Of a stretch of 8,175 nucleotides of DNA, positions 1-6,649 are shown in pieces. Source of the stretch: Elstera litoralis (lineage in GTDB: Bacteria; Pseudomonadota; Alphaproteobacteria; Elsterales; Elsteraceae); assembly GCF_000963705.1 (NCBI RefSeq), contig NZ_LAJY01000297.1, positions 1-8,175 of the forward strand. The letters are read 5' to 3'. How positions within the stretch are numbered: position 1 is the first letter of the stretch; each line of letters begins with the position of its first letter. The position numbers and the translations under genes are program-made. The notes below the pieces were generated by a model that was not told the DNA's origin, searched no databases, and saw nothing but the letters and a program-made list of their open reading frames with translations.

Positions 1-247
1 TGGGCTGGAACAGAGCCACAATCGCTTCTGCCACAAAGCGCCGATTGCGAGCCTGGCCCGTCGTTTCGACCAGAATAGCTTCCTTGTGCAGAAGCTCGAT
101 ATAGCCGCTGACCGCCGGATAGGAGACGCCAAGCTTCTCTGCTGCAAGCTTTATCGAGAGACTGGGATAATCCGGCAATAAATCGAACAGACGATCCAGC
201 ACACTGCCCGCGCGGGGCTGAAAATGCCCCCGCCAGTCGGCAATCAG
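1..247 (-). pseudogene. Out-of-frame C-terminal winged-helix domain of the Fic protein, cut by the window edge
   Basis: Reading the minus strand from 247 downward in the frame that reuses base 247 gives about 82 open residues to the window edge. They begin LIADWRGHFQ. The segment contains a helix-turn-helix, with KLAAEKLGVSYPAVSGYIEL near its middle, then a wing-like stretch GQARNRRFVAEAI. This is the usual C-terminal arrangement of Fic proteins with a DNA-binding tail, and it follows directly on residue 299 of the upstream frame. One added base near 247-249, for example GGCC restored to GGCCC, would fuse the two parts into one protein of about 380 residues. I infer a single gene with a one-base deletion, or a sequencing error. 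The segment has no ribosome binding site or start of its own, so it is unlikely to be a separate gene. Confidence 0.82.
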
Positions 248-1143
248 GCCGATAACCGATCATGAATCCGCAGGGTTTCGTCCACGGTGGCTATCGTTGC
301 CATCGAGACAAAGTCAATCATTGCCCCCCAATCGTCGCGCTGCTGCGCGGCCCGCAGCGCTGCATAATAATGATCCTTATTGGCATCGATATAGGGCGAG
401 AGGTACAGCGGCTCATCATCCTCTGCGGCAAACATCAGGGCCATCAATAATCGCCCTACGCGCCCGTTACCGTCCATAAACGGATGGATCGCCTCGAAAT
501 GGGCGTGAGCGCAGGCGATGCGGGCAATCGAACTGTTCTTGAAGCAGATTTCATCATCCCGCAACCAGCGAAAATGCTGTCGTAGGCAAGGGAGTAACTG
601 GTCCGGCGGCGGCGGAATGAAGGTCGCCGTTTCAAAACTGCGCCCACCGATCCGCACGGGCACGGCCCGCAGCCGTCCCCGCCAGCCATCAGCCTTAGGG
701 TCCGCCTCCATCACGGCTGAATGCAAAGTCCGAAGCAAGGGGACGGTAATCGCCGCCATCCCTTGGTTCCGGACGGCATGGATGGACTGCCCGAGGATCA
801 GGGCGTATTGGCGAACTTGCAAGACCGCGTCTTCGCCCGAATCATCCTCGGCGTCCGACGCCAAAAGATCGGCAAGGGTTGCGTAAGTTCCCTCGATAGC
901 GCTGGAGTGCACCGCTTCCTGCCGCTCCAGCAAGCGCGTTGCCAGAAACTGCCGCCCCGGAAGGCCGCGCAGGAACCCATTGATCCGCCCAAGCGCCTTT
1001 TGCGCCTCGCCATGCAGGCGTAGATCACCCGGAACCAGAGGTTCGGGCGGAAGAGGCGGCACAACGGCCTTGATATGCGCCTGCGGCGGCGGCAACGAAA
1101 CTAGGCTTCGCCGCACCCGCGCCGCCAGGGTGCTCGCTTTCAT
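244..1143 (-). CDS. Fic family protein (class II AMPylator), truncated by frameshift
   Basis: The reading frame gives 299 residues. Fic proteins usually transfer AMP from ATP onto a hydroxyl side chain of a target protein in the cytoplasm. The core motif HPFMDGNGRVGR is complete at residues 220-231, with catalytic His220. An N-terminal helix carries S-S-A-I-E-G at 80-85, which fits the inhibitory (S/T)xxxE(G/N) motif. Glu84 should block productive ATP binding, so this is a class II enzyme with a Fic_N-type N-terminus. The start is supported by GGAG eight bases upstream of the ATG. Related proteins of roughly 370-380 residues end in a winged helix-turn-helix. Here TGA stops translation just before that domain, which is encoded in another frame (see 1-247). 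The gene follows purB on the same strand but is separated from it by a terminator. The catalytic part is intact and could be active. The target is unknown. Confidence 0.88.
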   Translation of the reverse strand: MKASTLAARVRRSLVSLPPPQAHIKAVVPPLPPEPLVPGDLRLHGEAQKALGRINGFLRGLPGRQFLATRLLERQEAVHSSAIEGTYATLADLLASDAEDDSGEDAVLQVRQYALILGQSIHAVRNQGMAAITVPLLRTLHSAVMEADPKADGWRGRLRAVPVRIGGRSFETATFIPPPPDQLLPCLRQHFRWLRDDEICFKNSSIARIACAHAHFEAIHPFMDGNGRVGRLLMALMFAAEDDEPLYLSPYIDANKDHYYAALRAAQQRDDWGAMIDFVSMATIATVDETLRIHDRLSA

Positions 1144-1162
1144 AAACTCCGCTCCAGATCAC

Positions 1163-1198
1163 TCTTACTAAACATACAACGCATTTCGTTTAATAAGA
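1163..1198. promoter_or_regulatory. AT-rich inverted repeat upstream of the Fic gene (candidate operator)
   Basis: The arms TCTTACTAAAC (1163-1173) and GTTTAATAAGA (1188-1198) match in reverse complement at 10 of 11 positions, with a 14-base spacer. The dyad lies 20-55 bases upstream of the Fic ATG, where the promoter and leader should be, and is much richer in A and T than its surroundings. No T tract follows, so it does not look like a terminator. It could be the binding site of a dimeric repressor, possibly the winged-helix tail of the Fic protein itself. That role is inference. Confidence 0.45.
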
Positions 1199-1220
1199 TT
1201 GATGAAAACCGTAGCTTATT

Positions 1221-1256
1221 AAAAAGCCGCCGCCAAGGTTTGCCTCGGCGGCGGCT
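1221..1256 (-). terminator. Rho-independent terminator of purB
   Basis: On the minus strand, AGCCGCCGCC pairs perfectly with GGCGGCGGCT (plus-strand arms 1225-1234 and 1247-1256). Inside, GAGG can pair with CCTT through one G-U pair, extending the stem to 14 pairs around a CAAA loop. Four to five Ts follow at once (1225-1221). The hairpin begins 26 bases after the purB stop and lies before the Fic start, so it should separate the two transcripts. Confidence 0.88.
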
Positions 1257-1281
1257 ATGTTTTCAAAATTCGGCCTACGGC

Positions 1282-2580
1282 TTACGCCTCGCCGAACACC
1301 CGCTTGAACAGCGTATCCACATGCCGCGTGTGCTGGCCGAGGTCGAAGAGGGCTTCGATGTCCTTCGGCGTCAGATGCTTGGCGACATCGGCATCGGCTT
1401 CGAGCAGGGCGCGATAGTTTTTGCCCTCTTTCCACGAGGCCATCGCGTTACGCTGCACGGCCTTATAGGCGTCTTCGCGGCTCATGCCCTTTTGGGTGAG
1501 TTCGAGCAGCACTTGCTGGGAGTGAACGAGACCGCCGAGCAAATCGAGGTTTGCTTGCATGCGCTCGGGGTAGACGACGAGTTTGTCGACGACCGAGGTC
1601 AGGCGGGCCAAGGCGAAATCCAGCGTTACGGTGGCGTCCGGCGCGATCATCCGTTCGACGGAGGAGTGGGAGATATCGCGCTCGTGCCACAGGGCGACGT
1701 TTTCCATCGCTGGGATCACCGCCGCGCGGACGAGACGGGCAAGACCAGTGAGGTTTTCGGTGAGAACCGGGTTGCGCTTGTGCGGCATGGCCGACGAGCC
1801 CTTTTGCCCGGCGGAGAAAAATTCTTCCGCCTCGCGCACTTCGGTGCGCTGGAGGTGACGAATTTCCGTCGCCAGCCGCTCGATGGAGGAGGCGATCACG
1901 CCTAAGGTCGCGAAGAAGGCGGCGTGCCGATCGCGCGGGATCACCTGGGTCGAGATGGTTTCGGCCTTCAGCCCCAGCTTTTCCGCCACATATTCCTCAA
2001 CGCGCGGGTCGAGATGGGCGAAGGTGCCGACCGCGCCGGAGATGGCGCAGGTGGCAATTTCTTCCCGTGCCGCCAGCAGGCGGGTCTTGTTCCGCGCGAA
2101 CTCGGCGTAATAGGTCGCAAGCTTCAGGCCGAAGGTGATGGGTTCGGCGTGGATGCCGTGGCTGCGGCCAACGGTGAGCGTGTGCTTATGCTCAAAGGCG
2201 CGGCGTTTCAGCGCAGCCAGCAACCCATCGAGGTCTTCCAGCAGAATATCGGTGGCTTGCGTCAGTTGCACCGCAAGGCAGGTATCGAGCACGTCCGACG
2301 AGGTCATGCCCTGGTGAACGAAGCGTGCTTCCTCCCCCACATACTCCCCAAGGTTGGTGAGAAAGGCGATCACATCGTGCTTGGTTTCCGCCTCAATCTC
2401 TTCGATTCGCGCCACATTGAAGGCCCCGCGCGCCCGCACGGCGACAGGGACTTCCTTCGGAATCGTGCCGAGCTCCGCCATCGCTTCGGCGGCGAGCGTT
2501 TCGATTTCCATCCAGATTTTGTAGCGGTTCTCGGACTCCCAAATGGCGACCATCTTGGGGCGGCTGTAGCGAGGGATCAT
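1282..2580 (-). CDS. purB: Adenylosuccinate lyase
   Basis: This cytoplasmic purine enzyme acts twice: it releases fumarate from SAICAR to give AICAR, and from adenylosuccinate to give AMP. The 432-residue length is normal for the short bacterial form (Bacillus PurB is about 431). All family motifs are present: KHDV at 67-70, TSSDVLDT at 93-100, GRSHGIHAEPITFG at 138-151, and the signature GSSAMPHKRNP at 261-271. His68, His89 and His141 fall at the same numbers as the active-site histidines described for the Bacillus enzyme. Ser263 is the likely catalytic residue on the mobile loop, and WHERDISHSS (298-307) completes the active site. An AAGG seven bases before the ATG supports the start. No other pur gene is adjacent. 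It is a single-gene unit ending at the terminator at 1221-1256. Confidence 0.97.
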   Translation of the reverse strand: MIPRYSRPKMVAIWESENRYKIWMEIETLAAEAMAELGTIPKEVPVAVRARGAFNVARIEEIEAETKHDVIAFLTNLGEYVGEEARFVHQGMTSSDVLDTCLAVQLTQATDILLEDLDGLLAALKRRAFEHKHTLTVGRSHGIHAEPITFGLKLATYYAEFARNKTRLLAAREEIATCAISGAVGTFAHLDPRVEEYVAEKLGLKAETISTQVIPRDRHAAFFATLGVIASSIERLATEIRHLQRTEVREAEEFFSAGQKGSSAMPHKRNPVLTENLTGLARLVRAAVIPAMENVALWHERDISHSSVERMIAPDATVTLDFALARLTSVVDKLVVYPERMQANLDLLGGLVHSQQVLLELTQKGMSREDAYKAVQRNAMASWKEGKNYRALLEADADVAKHLTPKDIEALFDLGQHTRHVDTLFKRVFGEA

Positions 2581-2618
2581 TTTCGGGCCTTGCTGCGTTG
2601 CAAAAAAGTAATCTCGAT

Positions 2619-2648
2619 TTAATCCCTCTTAGGCATAGTTTATGTCAA
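2619..2648 (-). promoter_or_regulatory. Candidate purB promoter
   Basis: On the minus strand a perfect TTGACA (2648-2643) stands 18 bases before GATTAA (2624-2619), a weak -10 box with three of six consensus bases. It would start transcription about 30 bases before the purB ATG. The -35 is good and the -10 is poor, so this is only a candidate. Confidence 0.33.
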
Positions 2649-2704
2649 ACAAGAGACAAGAACTTGACCCTGGTATGACAATCACCCGCCGGGGGACGTT
2701 CGAT

Positions 2705-2725
2705 AGGCCCGAATTTGTCGGGCTT
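2705..2725 (+). other. Small hairpin in the leader of the 65-residue gene
   Basis: GCCCGA (2707-2712) and TCGGGC (2718-2723) pair around a five-base loop; two more pairs, one of them G-U, extend the stem outward. It ends five bases before the strong ribosome binding site at 2730. There is no T tract, so it is not a terminator. It might affect translation of the small gene or be chance. Confidence 0.3.
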
Positions 2726-2746
2726 GCGTAGGAGGGGAGTTAGCAG

Positions 2747-2944
2747 ATGTCGCCCTATTTCGCTACCCACGCTGGATTGCTCCAATATGTCGCCGATGAT
2801 TTTTCGGCGCTCGCGGGGCGGGATCGCGAGTTTGGCGACAAGCTGGCCCTCTATGCCGATATTCTGCGCCATATGATCGATGAATTGGCCCCGAAGGCCG
2901 ACGAGACCGCCGATCAACCCGCCCTGGAAGCCATTCCGGCCTAA
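2747..2944 (+). CDS. Hypothetical 65-residue protein
   Basis: I do not recognise this family. The start is backed by a strong purine-rich ribosome binding site, AGGAGGGGAG at 2730-2739, seven bases before the ATG. The protein is acidic and mostly helical by composition. Residues 8-50 look like one or two amphipathic helices (HAGLLQYVADDFSAL, then FGDKLALYADILRHMIDEL), followed by a disordered-looking tail rich in Ala, Asp, Glu and Pro. There is no signal peptide, membrane span or cysteine. It diverges from purB and meets mak tail to tail, with the stop codons overlapping at 2941-2944. The 107-residue frame on the opposite strand lacks such a start signal and is glycine-rich, so I prefer the plus strand. 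Confidence 0.62.
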   Translation: MSPYFATHAGLLQYVADDFSALAGRDREFGDKLALYADILRHMIDELAPKADETADQPALEAIPA

Positions 2945-3837
2945 ACAGCCCCCACCGGCCAGAGCCACGCCGCCCCGCGAACCCCTGAACTGTCGCCGTG
3001 CTTGTTTTTCAAAACGCGTGTGCGCAACGGGCCACCGCCGAAAATAAGCGCCTCTAGCCGGGGCGGCAGATTGGTATAGAGCCGGTCGAGGTTTGACATG
3101 CCGCCACCCAGAACAATCGCGTCGGGATCGAGCAGATTGATAACCGTCGTCAGGGCGCGGGCCAGCCGATCCTCGTAGCGCAGCAGCGCCGTCTCGGCCC
3201 AGGCTTCGCCCGCTTGGGCCGCAGCCGCCACAGCTTTCGAACTATGCCCCTGCCCCTCGGTAAGCTCGAAGCCGGTCCCGGAAATCCAGGTTTCAAGGCA
3301 GCCCGATTTACCGCAGTAGCAGGGCGTGCCGGGAAGCTCGTCGGGCGTTGCCCAGGGCAGCGGATTATGCCCCCATTCGCCGCCGATGCCGTTCGGCCCA
3401 GCCCAAACCTGGCCTTTCAGGGCGACGCCCCCGCCCGTTCCGGTGCCGATAATGACGGCGAACACCACATCGAGCCCGGCGGCGGCCCCGTCCGACGCTT
3501 CGGAGGCGGCAAGGCAGTTGGCGTCATTCGTCACGCGCACCGGGCGGCCCAGGGCTTCGGTGAGATCCTGATCGAACGGGTTTCCGTTAAGAACTTGCGT
3601 ATTGGCATTCTTCACGCGGCCCGAAATCCGGTCCACCGTGCCGGGAATGCCGACGCCCAAAGAGCCGCGTTCGCCCAAAGCCGCCTCGGCCTGCGTCACC
3701 AACCCGGCAATCGTGGTGATGATCGCGCGATAGTCGGTGCGCGGCGTGGGAACGCGCGTGCGATAGGCTTCCGTGCCATCGGGCCGCAGGGCCACGATTT
3801 CGGTTTTAGTGCCGCCCAGATCGACGCCAAGACGCAT
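2941..3837 (-). CDS. mak: ROK-family sugar kinase, probable fructokinase (Mak-like)
   Basis: The protein probably transfers phosphate from ATP to fructose or a related hexose in the cytoplasm. It has 298 residues, as expected for the family. The N-terminal phosphate-binding motif LGVDLGGTKTE is at 3-13, the catalytic base Asp105 sits in NDANC, and the second ATP motif GTGTGGG is at 131-137. The ROK zinc site is complete: His157 in EWGHNPLPW, then Cys173, Cys175 and Cys180 in CYCGKSGC. From memory it resembles E. coli Mak closely, sharing KNAN, NGxPFD, EWGHNPLPW, ISGTGF and the ending GVRGAAWLWP, and is less like NagK. The ATG at 3837 is chosen because GGGAGG lies six bases upstream and the protein then begins at the kinase fold. 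A longer frame from 3879 would add 14 unrelated residues. True substrate specificity is inferred. Confidence 0.92.
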   Translation of the reverse strand: MRLGVDLGGTKTEIVALRPDGTEAYRTRVPTPRTDYRAIITTIAGLVTQAEAALGERGSLGVGIPGTVDRISGRVKNANTQVLNGNPFDQDLTEALGRPVRVTNDANCLAASEASDGAAAGLDVVFAVIIGTGTGGGVALKGQVWAGPNGIGGEWGHNPLPWATPDELPGTPCYCGKSGCLETWISGTGFELTEGQGHSSKAVAAAAQAGEAWAETALLRYEDRLARALTTVINLLDPDAIVLGGGMSNLDRLYTNLPPRLEALIFGGGPLRTRVLKNKHGDSSGVRGAAWLWPVGAV

Positions 3838-3843
3838 GGTTTT

Positions 3844-3849
3844 CCTCCC
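3844..3849 (-). promoter_or_regulatory. Ribosome binding site that fixes the mak start
   Basis: GGGAGG on the minus strand lies six bases before the ATG at 3837. No comparable site precedes the alternative ATG at 3879. Confidence 0.75.
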
Positions 3850-3904
3850 GATTATGGGGACGTTGTAGCGCAATTTCATCGCGCTGCCAGCCCTCTCGTC
3901 GGTC

Positions 3905-3910
3905 TAGAAT
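3905..3910 (+). promoter_or_regulatory. Possible -10 box for the MOSC gene
   Basis: TAGAAT matches the TATAAT consensus at five of six positions and would give a leader of roughly 30 bases before the ATG at 3948. No good -35 hexamer is visible 16-18 bases upstream, so an activator or another sigma factor would be needed, or the match is chance. Confidence 0.27.
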
Positions 3911-3934
3911 GGGGCTCTCGGATCGAAACCGGAT

Positions 3935-3942
3935 AGGAAGGA
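3935..3942 (+). promoter_or_regulatory. Ribosome binding site that fixes the MOSC gene start
   Basis: AGGAAGGA ends just before the AAACC that precedes the ATG at 3948, so spacing is normal. The upstream ATG at 3909 has no such site and would add 13 residues with no family resemblance. Confidence 0.72.
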
Positions 3943-3947
3943 AAACC

Positions 3948-4499
3948 ATGCCCACGCTTACCGGAGCCGTCGTCGCCGTCAGCCTGAGCCCGACCCATCG
4001 CTTCAGCAAATCGCCGCAGTTGCAGATCCATTTGCGCGCCGGGTTCGGCGTGGAGGGCGATGCGCACGCAGGCACCAAGGTAAAGCACCGCTCACGCGTG
4101 CGGAAAGACCCGGATCAGCCGAACCTAAGGCAGGTCCATCTCATTCATACCGAATTGTTCGAGGAATTGGCGGCGAAGGGGTTCGATATCACCCCCGGCG
4201 CGATTGGCGAGAATATCGCCACGCGCGGGCTGGATCTGCTGGCGCTTCCGCAGGGAACGCGGCTCGCTATCGGCCCGAGCGCCATTGTCGAGATCACCGG
4301 GTTGCGCAATCCCTGCGCCCAACTCGACAATTACAAGTCAGGGCTAACGCAGGCGGTGCTGGACCGGGATGCGGGAGGCGCGCTGGTGCGCAAATCAGGG
4401 GTTATGAGTATCGTCATCGCGGGCGGCGCCGTGCAGGCGGGCGATGCGATCCAGGTGATTTTGCCCCCCGAACCGCACCGCCCCTTAGCGCCCGTCTAA
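3948..4499 (+). CDS. MOSC domain-containing protein
   Basis: The protein has 183 residues and is essentially a stand-alone MOSC domain, the beta-barrel fold found at the C-terminus of molybdenum cofactor sulfurases and in YiiM-type proteins. Visible family features are VEGDAHAG near the N-terminus (35-42), GAIGENI at 84-90, LRNPCAQL at 119-126 with the conserved cysteine Cys123, and GVMSIVIAGG at 151-160. In this family the cysteine is thought to carry sulfur or contact the molybdenum cofactor. The exact substrate of small stand-alone members is mostly unknown; some protect against N-hydroxylated base analogues. There is no signal peptide, so it should be cytoplasmic. The gene diverges from mak and converges on the phytase-like gene, with four bases between the stop codons and no visible terminator. 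Confidence 0.9.
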   Translation: MPTLTGAVVAVSLSPTHRFSKSPQLQIHLRAGFGVEGDAHAGTKVKHRSRVRKDPDQPNLRQVHLIHTELFEELAAKGFDITPGAIGENIATRGLDLLALPQGTRLAIGPSAIVEITGLRNPCAQLDNYKSGLTQAVLDRDAGGALVRKSGVMSIVIAGGAVQAGDAIQVILPPEPHRPLAPV

Positions 4500-4503
4500 G
4501 TCC

Positions 4504-5892
4504 TTATTTCGCGCGCAGAAGCTCCGAGACCTTCAGCAGCGTGATTTCATTATCGTCCGCCTTATCGACCGTCCGGCCCACCGAATAGGGCAGGTTATTG
4601 TCGTTGGTGAGGGCGATATGGTCGGCATCGACGATGGCAACCCCTTCCGGCCCAAGGTGCGGCAGCACGAACTTCGCCTCGTTCGGGCCGATTTTGGCGG
4701 CCTTATTGGGGTTATCGATGTCGGTCAGGTCGATATAGCCGACCTTCTTGACGAAGCCTTCGGCGTCGGCGGCGGCGAGATCGATCTTATAAACGCGCTT
4801 GAAGGCGGCGGGCTTGTTGAAGCAATCGAGCTTCGGCTCGCCCGCGCAGGCCTGGGCCTTGCTGCCTTCGGTGGTATCGTCGCGCTCGATAACGAGGGCG
4901 GTATCGCCGTCGATCATCGCCATATCGCCCAGCACATTGGCGTTATCTTCGAGCAGATATTTGAACGATTTTCCGGTATAGGCCCCCTTAGCGACATCGA
5001 ACTGAAGGATGCGCACGAACTGCTTGCCGTCTTTGGCTTCCGGGGCCTTGGTTTCGGCATTGAAGATCGGGCCTTCAAAGGCCGGATAGAGGAACTGCCC
5101 GTCGGGGGAGGCCGCCATCGGCTCGAACCCGCGCGAGCGGCGGACTTCGAAACTCACCGCGCCCGGCACATTCGGCAAACCGCCATTGCGGTAATGATCC
5201 GGACCGCGCGCGGGTTTGCCGTCCACAACCGTCTCATGGAACGCCAGCACTTTGCCCGCTGGGTCGACTTCGATAATGTACGGGCCGAACTCGTCGCCGA
5301 TGAACAGGCGGTTGCCGACGAAGGCAATCGACTCGGGATCGAGGTCCGCACCAGTCAGATAGCGCTTGTCGGTGTTTTCATTGACGATGGCGAAGGGAAT
5401 CTTCTTATCGGGATCGTGCAGGAAGCGGGTTTCCTGCCGGTCGGCCTTGCCCGTCGCCCAATCGGTCTGGACGCGATGGACCATCAGCAGCGCATCGGGC
5501 GAGTTGCCTTTACCGCCGAAGCCGTTATCCGTGAGGATATAGAACAGGCCATTGCCGCGCGATTGAATGCCGGAGAAACCCTGCACCGCTTGGCCCTTGA
5601 CCGGCAGGCTGACGCCGCTGGAGCGCGGGGCCTTCGGATCGGCAGTAAAGGTCGTCGTCGGGATCGTGCCGACGGCTTCGACGCGCTTGCGGTCCGGCGC
5701 GGTGAATTTGCCGGCCGTCGCGAAGAAAGCCCCGGCATCGGCGGGCGGCGCGATCAGCGTGTCAGCCGGAACGGCGGCATGACCCGCGAGCACCGCCGGA
5801 AATTTCGGCGCGGATTGGGCCGAGGCCGCCCCCGAGGCCAGCACGAGGCCCATAGCCACCGAAAGGGAAAGACGCAAGCGGGAGGACGACAT
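4504..5892 (-). CDS. Exported esterase-like protein of the phytase family
   Basis: The 462-residue protein starts with a signal peptide: basic residues at 5-7, a hydrophobic stretch at about 8-23, and a signal peptidase I site after ASA at 23-25, so it is probably periplasmic or secreted. The rest fits the phytase-like family (PF13449 type), predicted to form a beta-propeller. Motifs in order are GFSGI at 105-109, TDNGFGGKGN at 121-130, DPESIA at 185-190, GDEFGPYI at 199-206, RGFEPMAASPDG at 254-265, ERDD at 336-339, LGPEGVA at 413-419 and LTNDNN at 428-433. The acidic clusters could bind calcium or a phosphoester. Cys349 and Cys357 are close enough for a disulfide. Phosphoesterase activity is suggested by family naming only. 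AAGGAG seven bases upstream supports the start. Confidence 0.9.
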   Translation of the reverse strand: MSSSRLRLSLSVAMGLVLASGAASAQSAPKFPAVLAGHAAVPADTLIAPPADAGAFFATAGKFTAPDRKRVEAVGTIPTTTFTADPKAPRSSGVSLPVKGQAVQGFSGIQSRGNGLFYILTDNGFGGKGNSPDALLMVHRVQTDWATGKADRQETRFLHDPDKKIPFAIVNENTDKRYLTGADLDPESIAFVGNRLFIGDEFGPYIIEVDPAGKVLAFHETVVDGKPARGPDHYRNGGLPNVPGAVSFEVRRSRGFEPMAASPDGQFLYPAFEGPIFNAETKAPEAKDGKQFVRILQFDVAKGAYTGKSFKYLLEDNANVLGDMAMIDGDTALVIERDDTTEGSKAQACAGEPKLDCFNKPAAFKRVYKIDLAAADAEGFVKKVGYIDLTDIDNPNKAAKIGPNEAKFVLPHLGPEGVAIVDADHIALTNDNNLPYSVGRTVDKADDNEITLLKVSELLRAK

Positions 5893-5899
5893 GGCAAAA

Positions 5900-5905
5900 C
5901 TCCTT
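5900..5905 (-). promoter_or_regulatory. Ribosome binding site of the phytase-like gene
   Basis: AAGGAG on the minus strand lies seven bases before the ATG at 5892. This is a near-ideal site and supports the start that leaves a complete signal peptide. Confidence 0.75.
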
Positions 5906-5960
5906 AAAATCCAATGAAATCGGGTTCGCGCCCGTCTCCCCTGCCGGGTATCAGCCGCTG

Positions 5961-6004
5961 TTACCGTGCCATGACCCGTCTGTGACTCTTTTGCAGCACG
6001 GTAA
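5961..6004. promoter_or_regulatory. Inverted repeat in the divergent control region of the phytase-like and helicase genes
   Basis: TTACCGTGC (5961-5969) and GCACGGTAA (5996-6004) are perfect nine-base reverse complements with 26 bases between them. Their centres are 35 bases apart, about three helical turns, which would suit a dimeric or paired regulator. The interior holds two TGAC copies (5972-5975 and 5983-5986) exactly 11 bases apart, the unit spacing of a PhoB box on the minus strand. The rest of that match is weak, at about 11 of 18 consensus positions by my alignment. A regulatory role is inferred from position and symmetry only. Confidence 0.4.
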
Positions 6005-6641
6005 AAATCTGTCTTTTTTTTGCACTGCGAGGACTTGCGAATGTCATCGATTAGGCCGACTCTGATAGGCGATGCAGCACCGCTTTAGCGCTTCGAGAGT
6101 GGTCGCGGTTTTGGGGCCAACCAACACCGGCAAGACCCATCTCGCAATCGACCGTATGCTTGGACATGCGTCCGGCATGATCGGGTTTCCGCTGCGATTG
6201 CTCGCCCGCGAAAACTATGACCGCATTTGCAAACTGAAGGGCGCGGGCTCGGTCGCCCTCGTCACCGGGGAAGAACGGATCATGCCGCCGGGGGCGCGCT
6301 GGTTCGTTTGCACGGTCGAAGCCATGCCGCTGGATCGGCGGGTGGAGTTCCTCGCCGTCGATGAAATCCAGCTCAGCACCGATTGGGAGCGCGGCCATGT
6401 GTTCACCGACCGGCTGCTGAACGCGCGCGGCCTGTCGGAAACCATGTTCCTCGGCGCGGAAACGATGAAGCCGCTGATCCAGCGCCTCATCCCCGATATC
6501 GAGATCATCACCCGCCCGCGCTTCTCCTCGCTCACCTATGCCGGGCCGAAGAAGCTGTCGCGCCTACCGCGCCGCGCCGCCATCGTCGCCTTCTCCGCCA
6601 CCGATGTCTATGCGCTGGCCGAGCAGGTGCGGCGCACGCGC

Positions 6642-6649
6642 GGCGCTGC
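6642..6649 (+). other. Frameshift site 1 in the helicase gene
   Basis: The original frame reads Arg-Gly up to 6644 and then loses family resemblance, ending at TGA 6759-6761. The homologous frame begins with TGC at 6647. A codon is one base short at 6645-6646 (GC where GGC is expected), consistent with loss of one G from a GGCGGC run. No slippery heptamer is visible. Confidence 0.75.

Noticed and set aside
1190..1435. Minus-strand 81-codon frame just upstream of the Fic gene, considered as an antitoxin
   Set aside because: It overlaps the purB 3' end in another frame, is Arg- and Ala-rich, runs through the purB terminator and has no recognisable antitoxin feature. I see no antitoxin partner, and the Fic protein carries its own inhibitory helix.
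1240..2622. Two long plus-strand open frames (1240-1905 and 1924-2622) antisense to purB
   Set aside because: purB is unmistakable on the minus strand. The plus-strand translations look like codon-bias shadows without motifs.
2645..2968. Minus-strand 107-codon frame over the small plus-strand gene
   Set aside because: It is glycine-rich, has no ribosome binding site of note and overlaps the mak 3' end. The plus-strand frame has a strong start signal.
3838..3947. Longer starts for mak (3879) and the MOSC gene (3909)
   Set aside because: Both added segments lack ribosome binding sites and family resemblance. Strong sites precede the internal ATGs at 3837 and 3948.
4618..5907. A 429-codon open frame antisense to the phytase-like gene
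   Set aside because: It mirrors a real gene with clear family motifs and a signal peptide on the other strand. Its translation has no recognisable domain, and long antisense frames are common in GC-rich coding DNA.
6008..6021. T8 run considered as an intrinsic terminator tail
   Set aside because: The nearest hairpin (5961-6004) has a 26-base loop and is nine bases from the T run. It also lies between divergent starts, where no plus-strand transcript should end.
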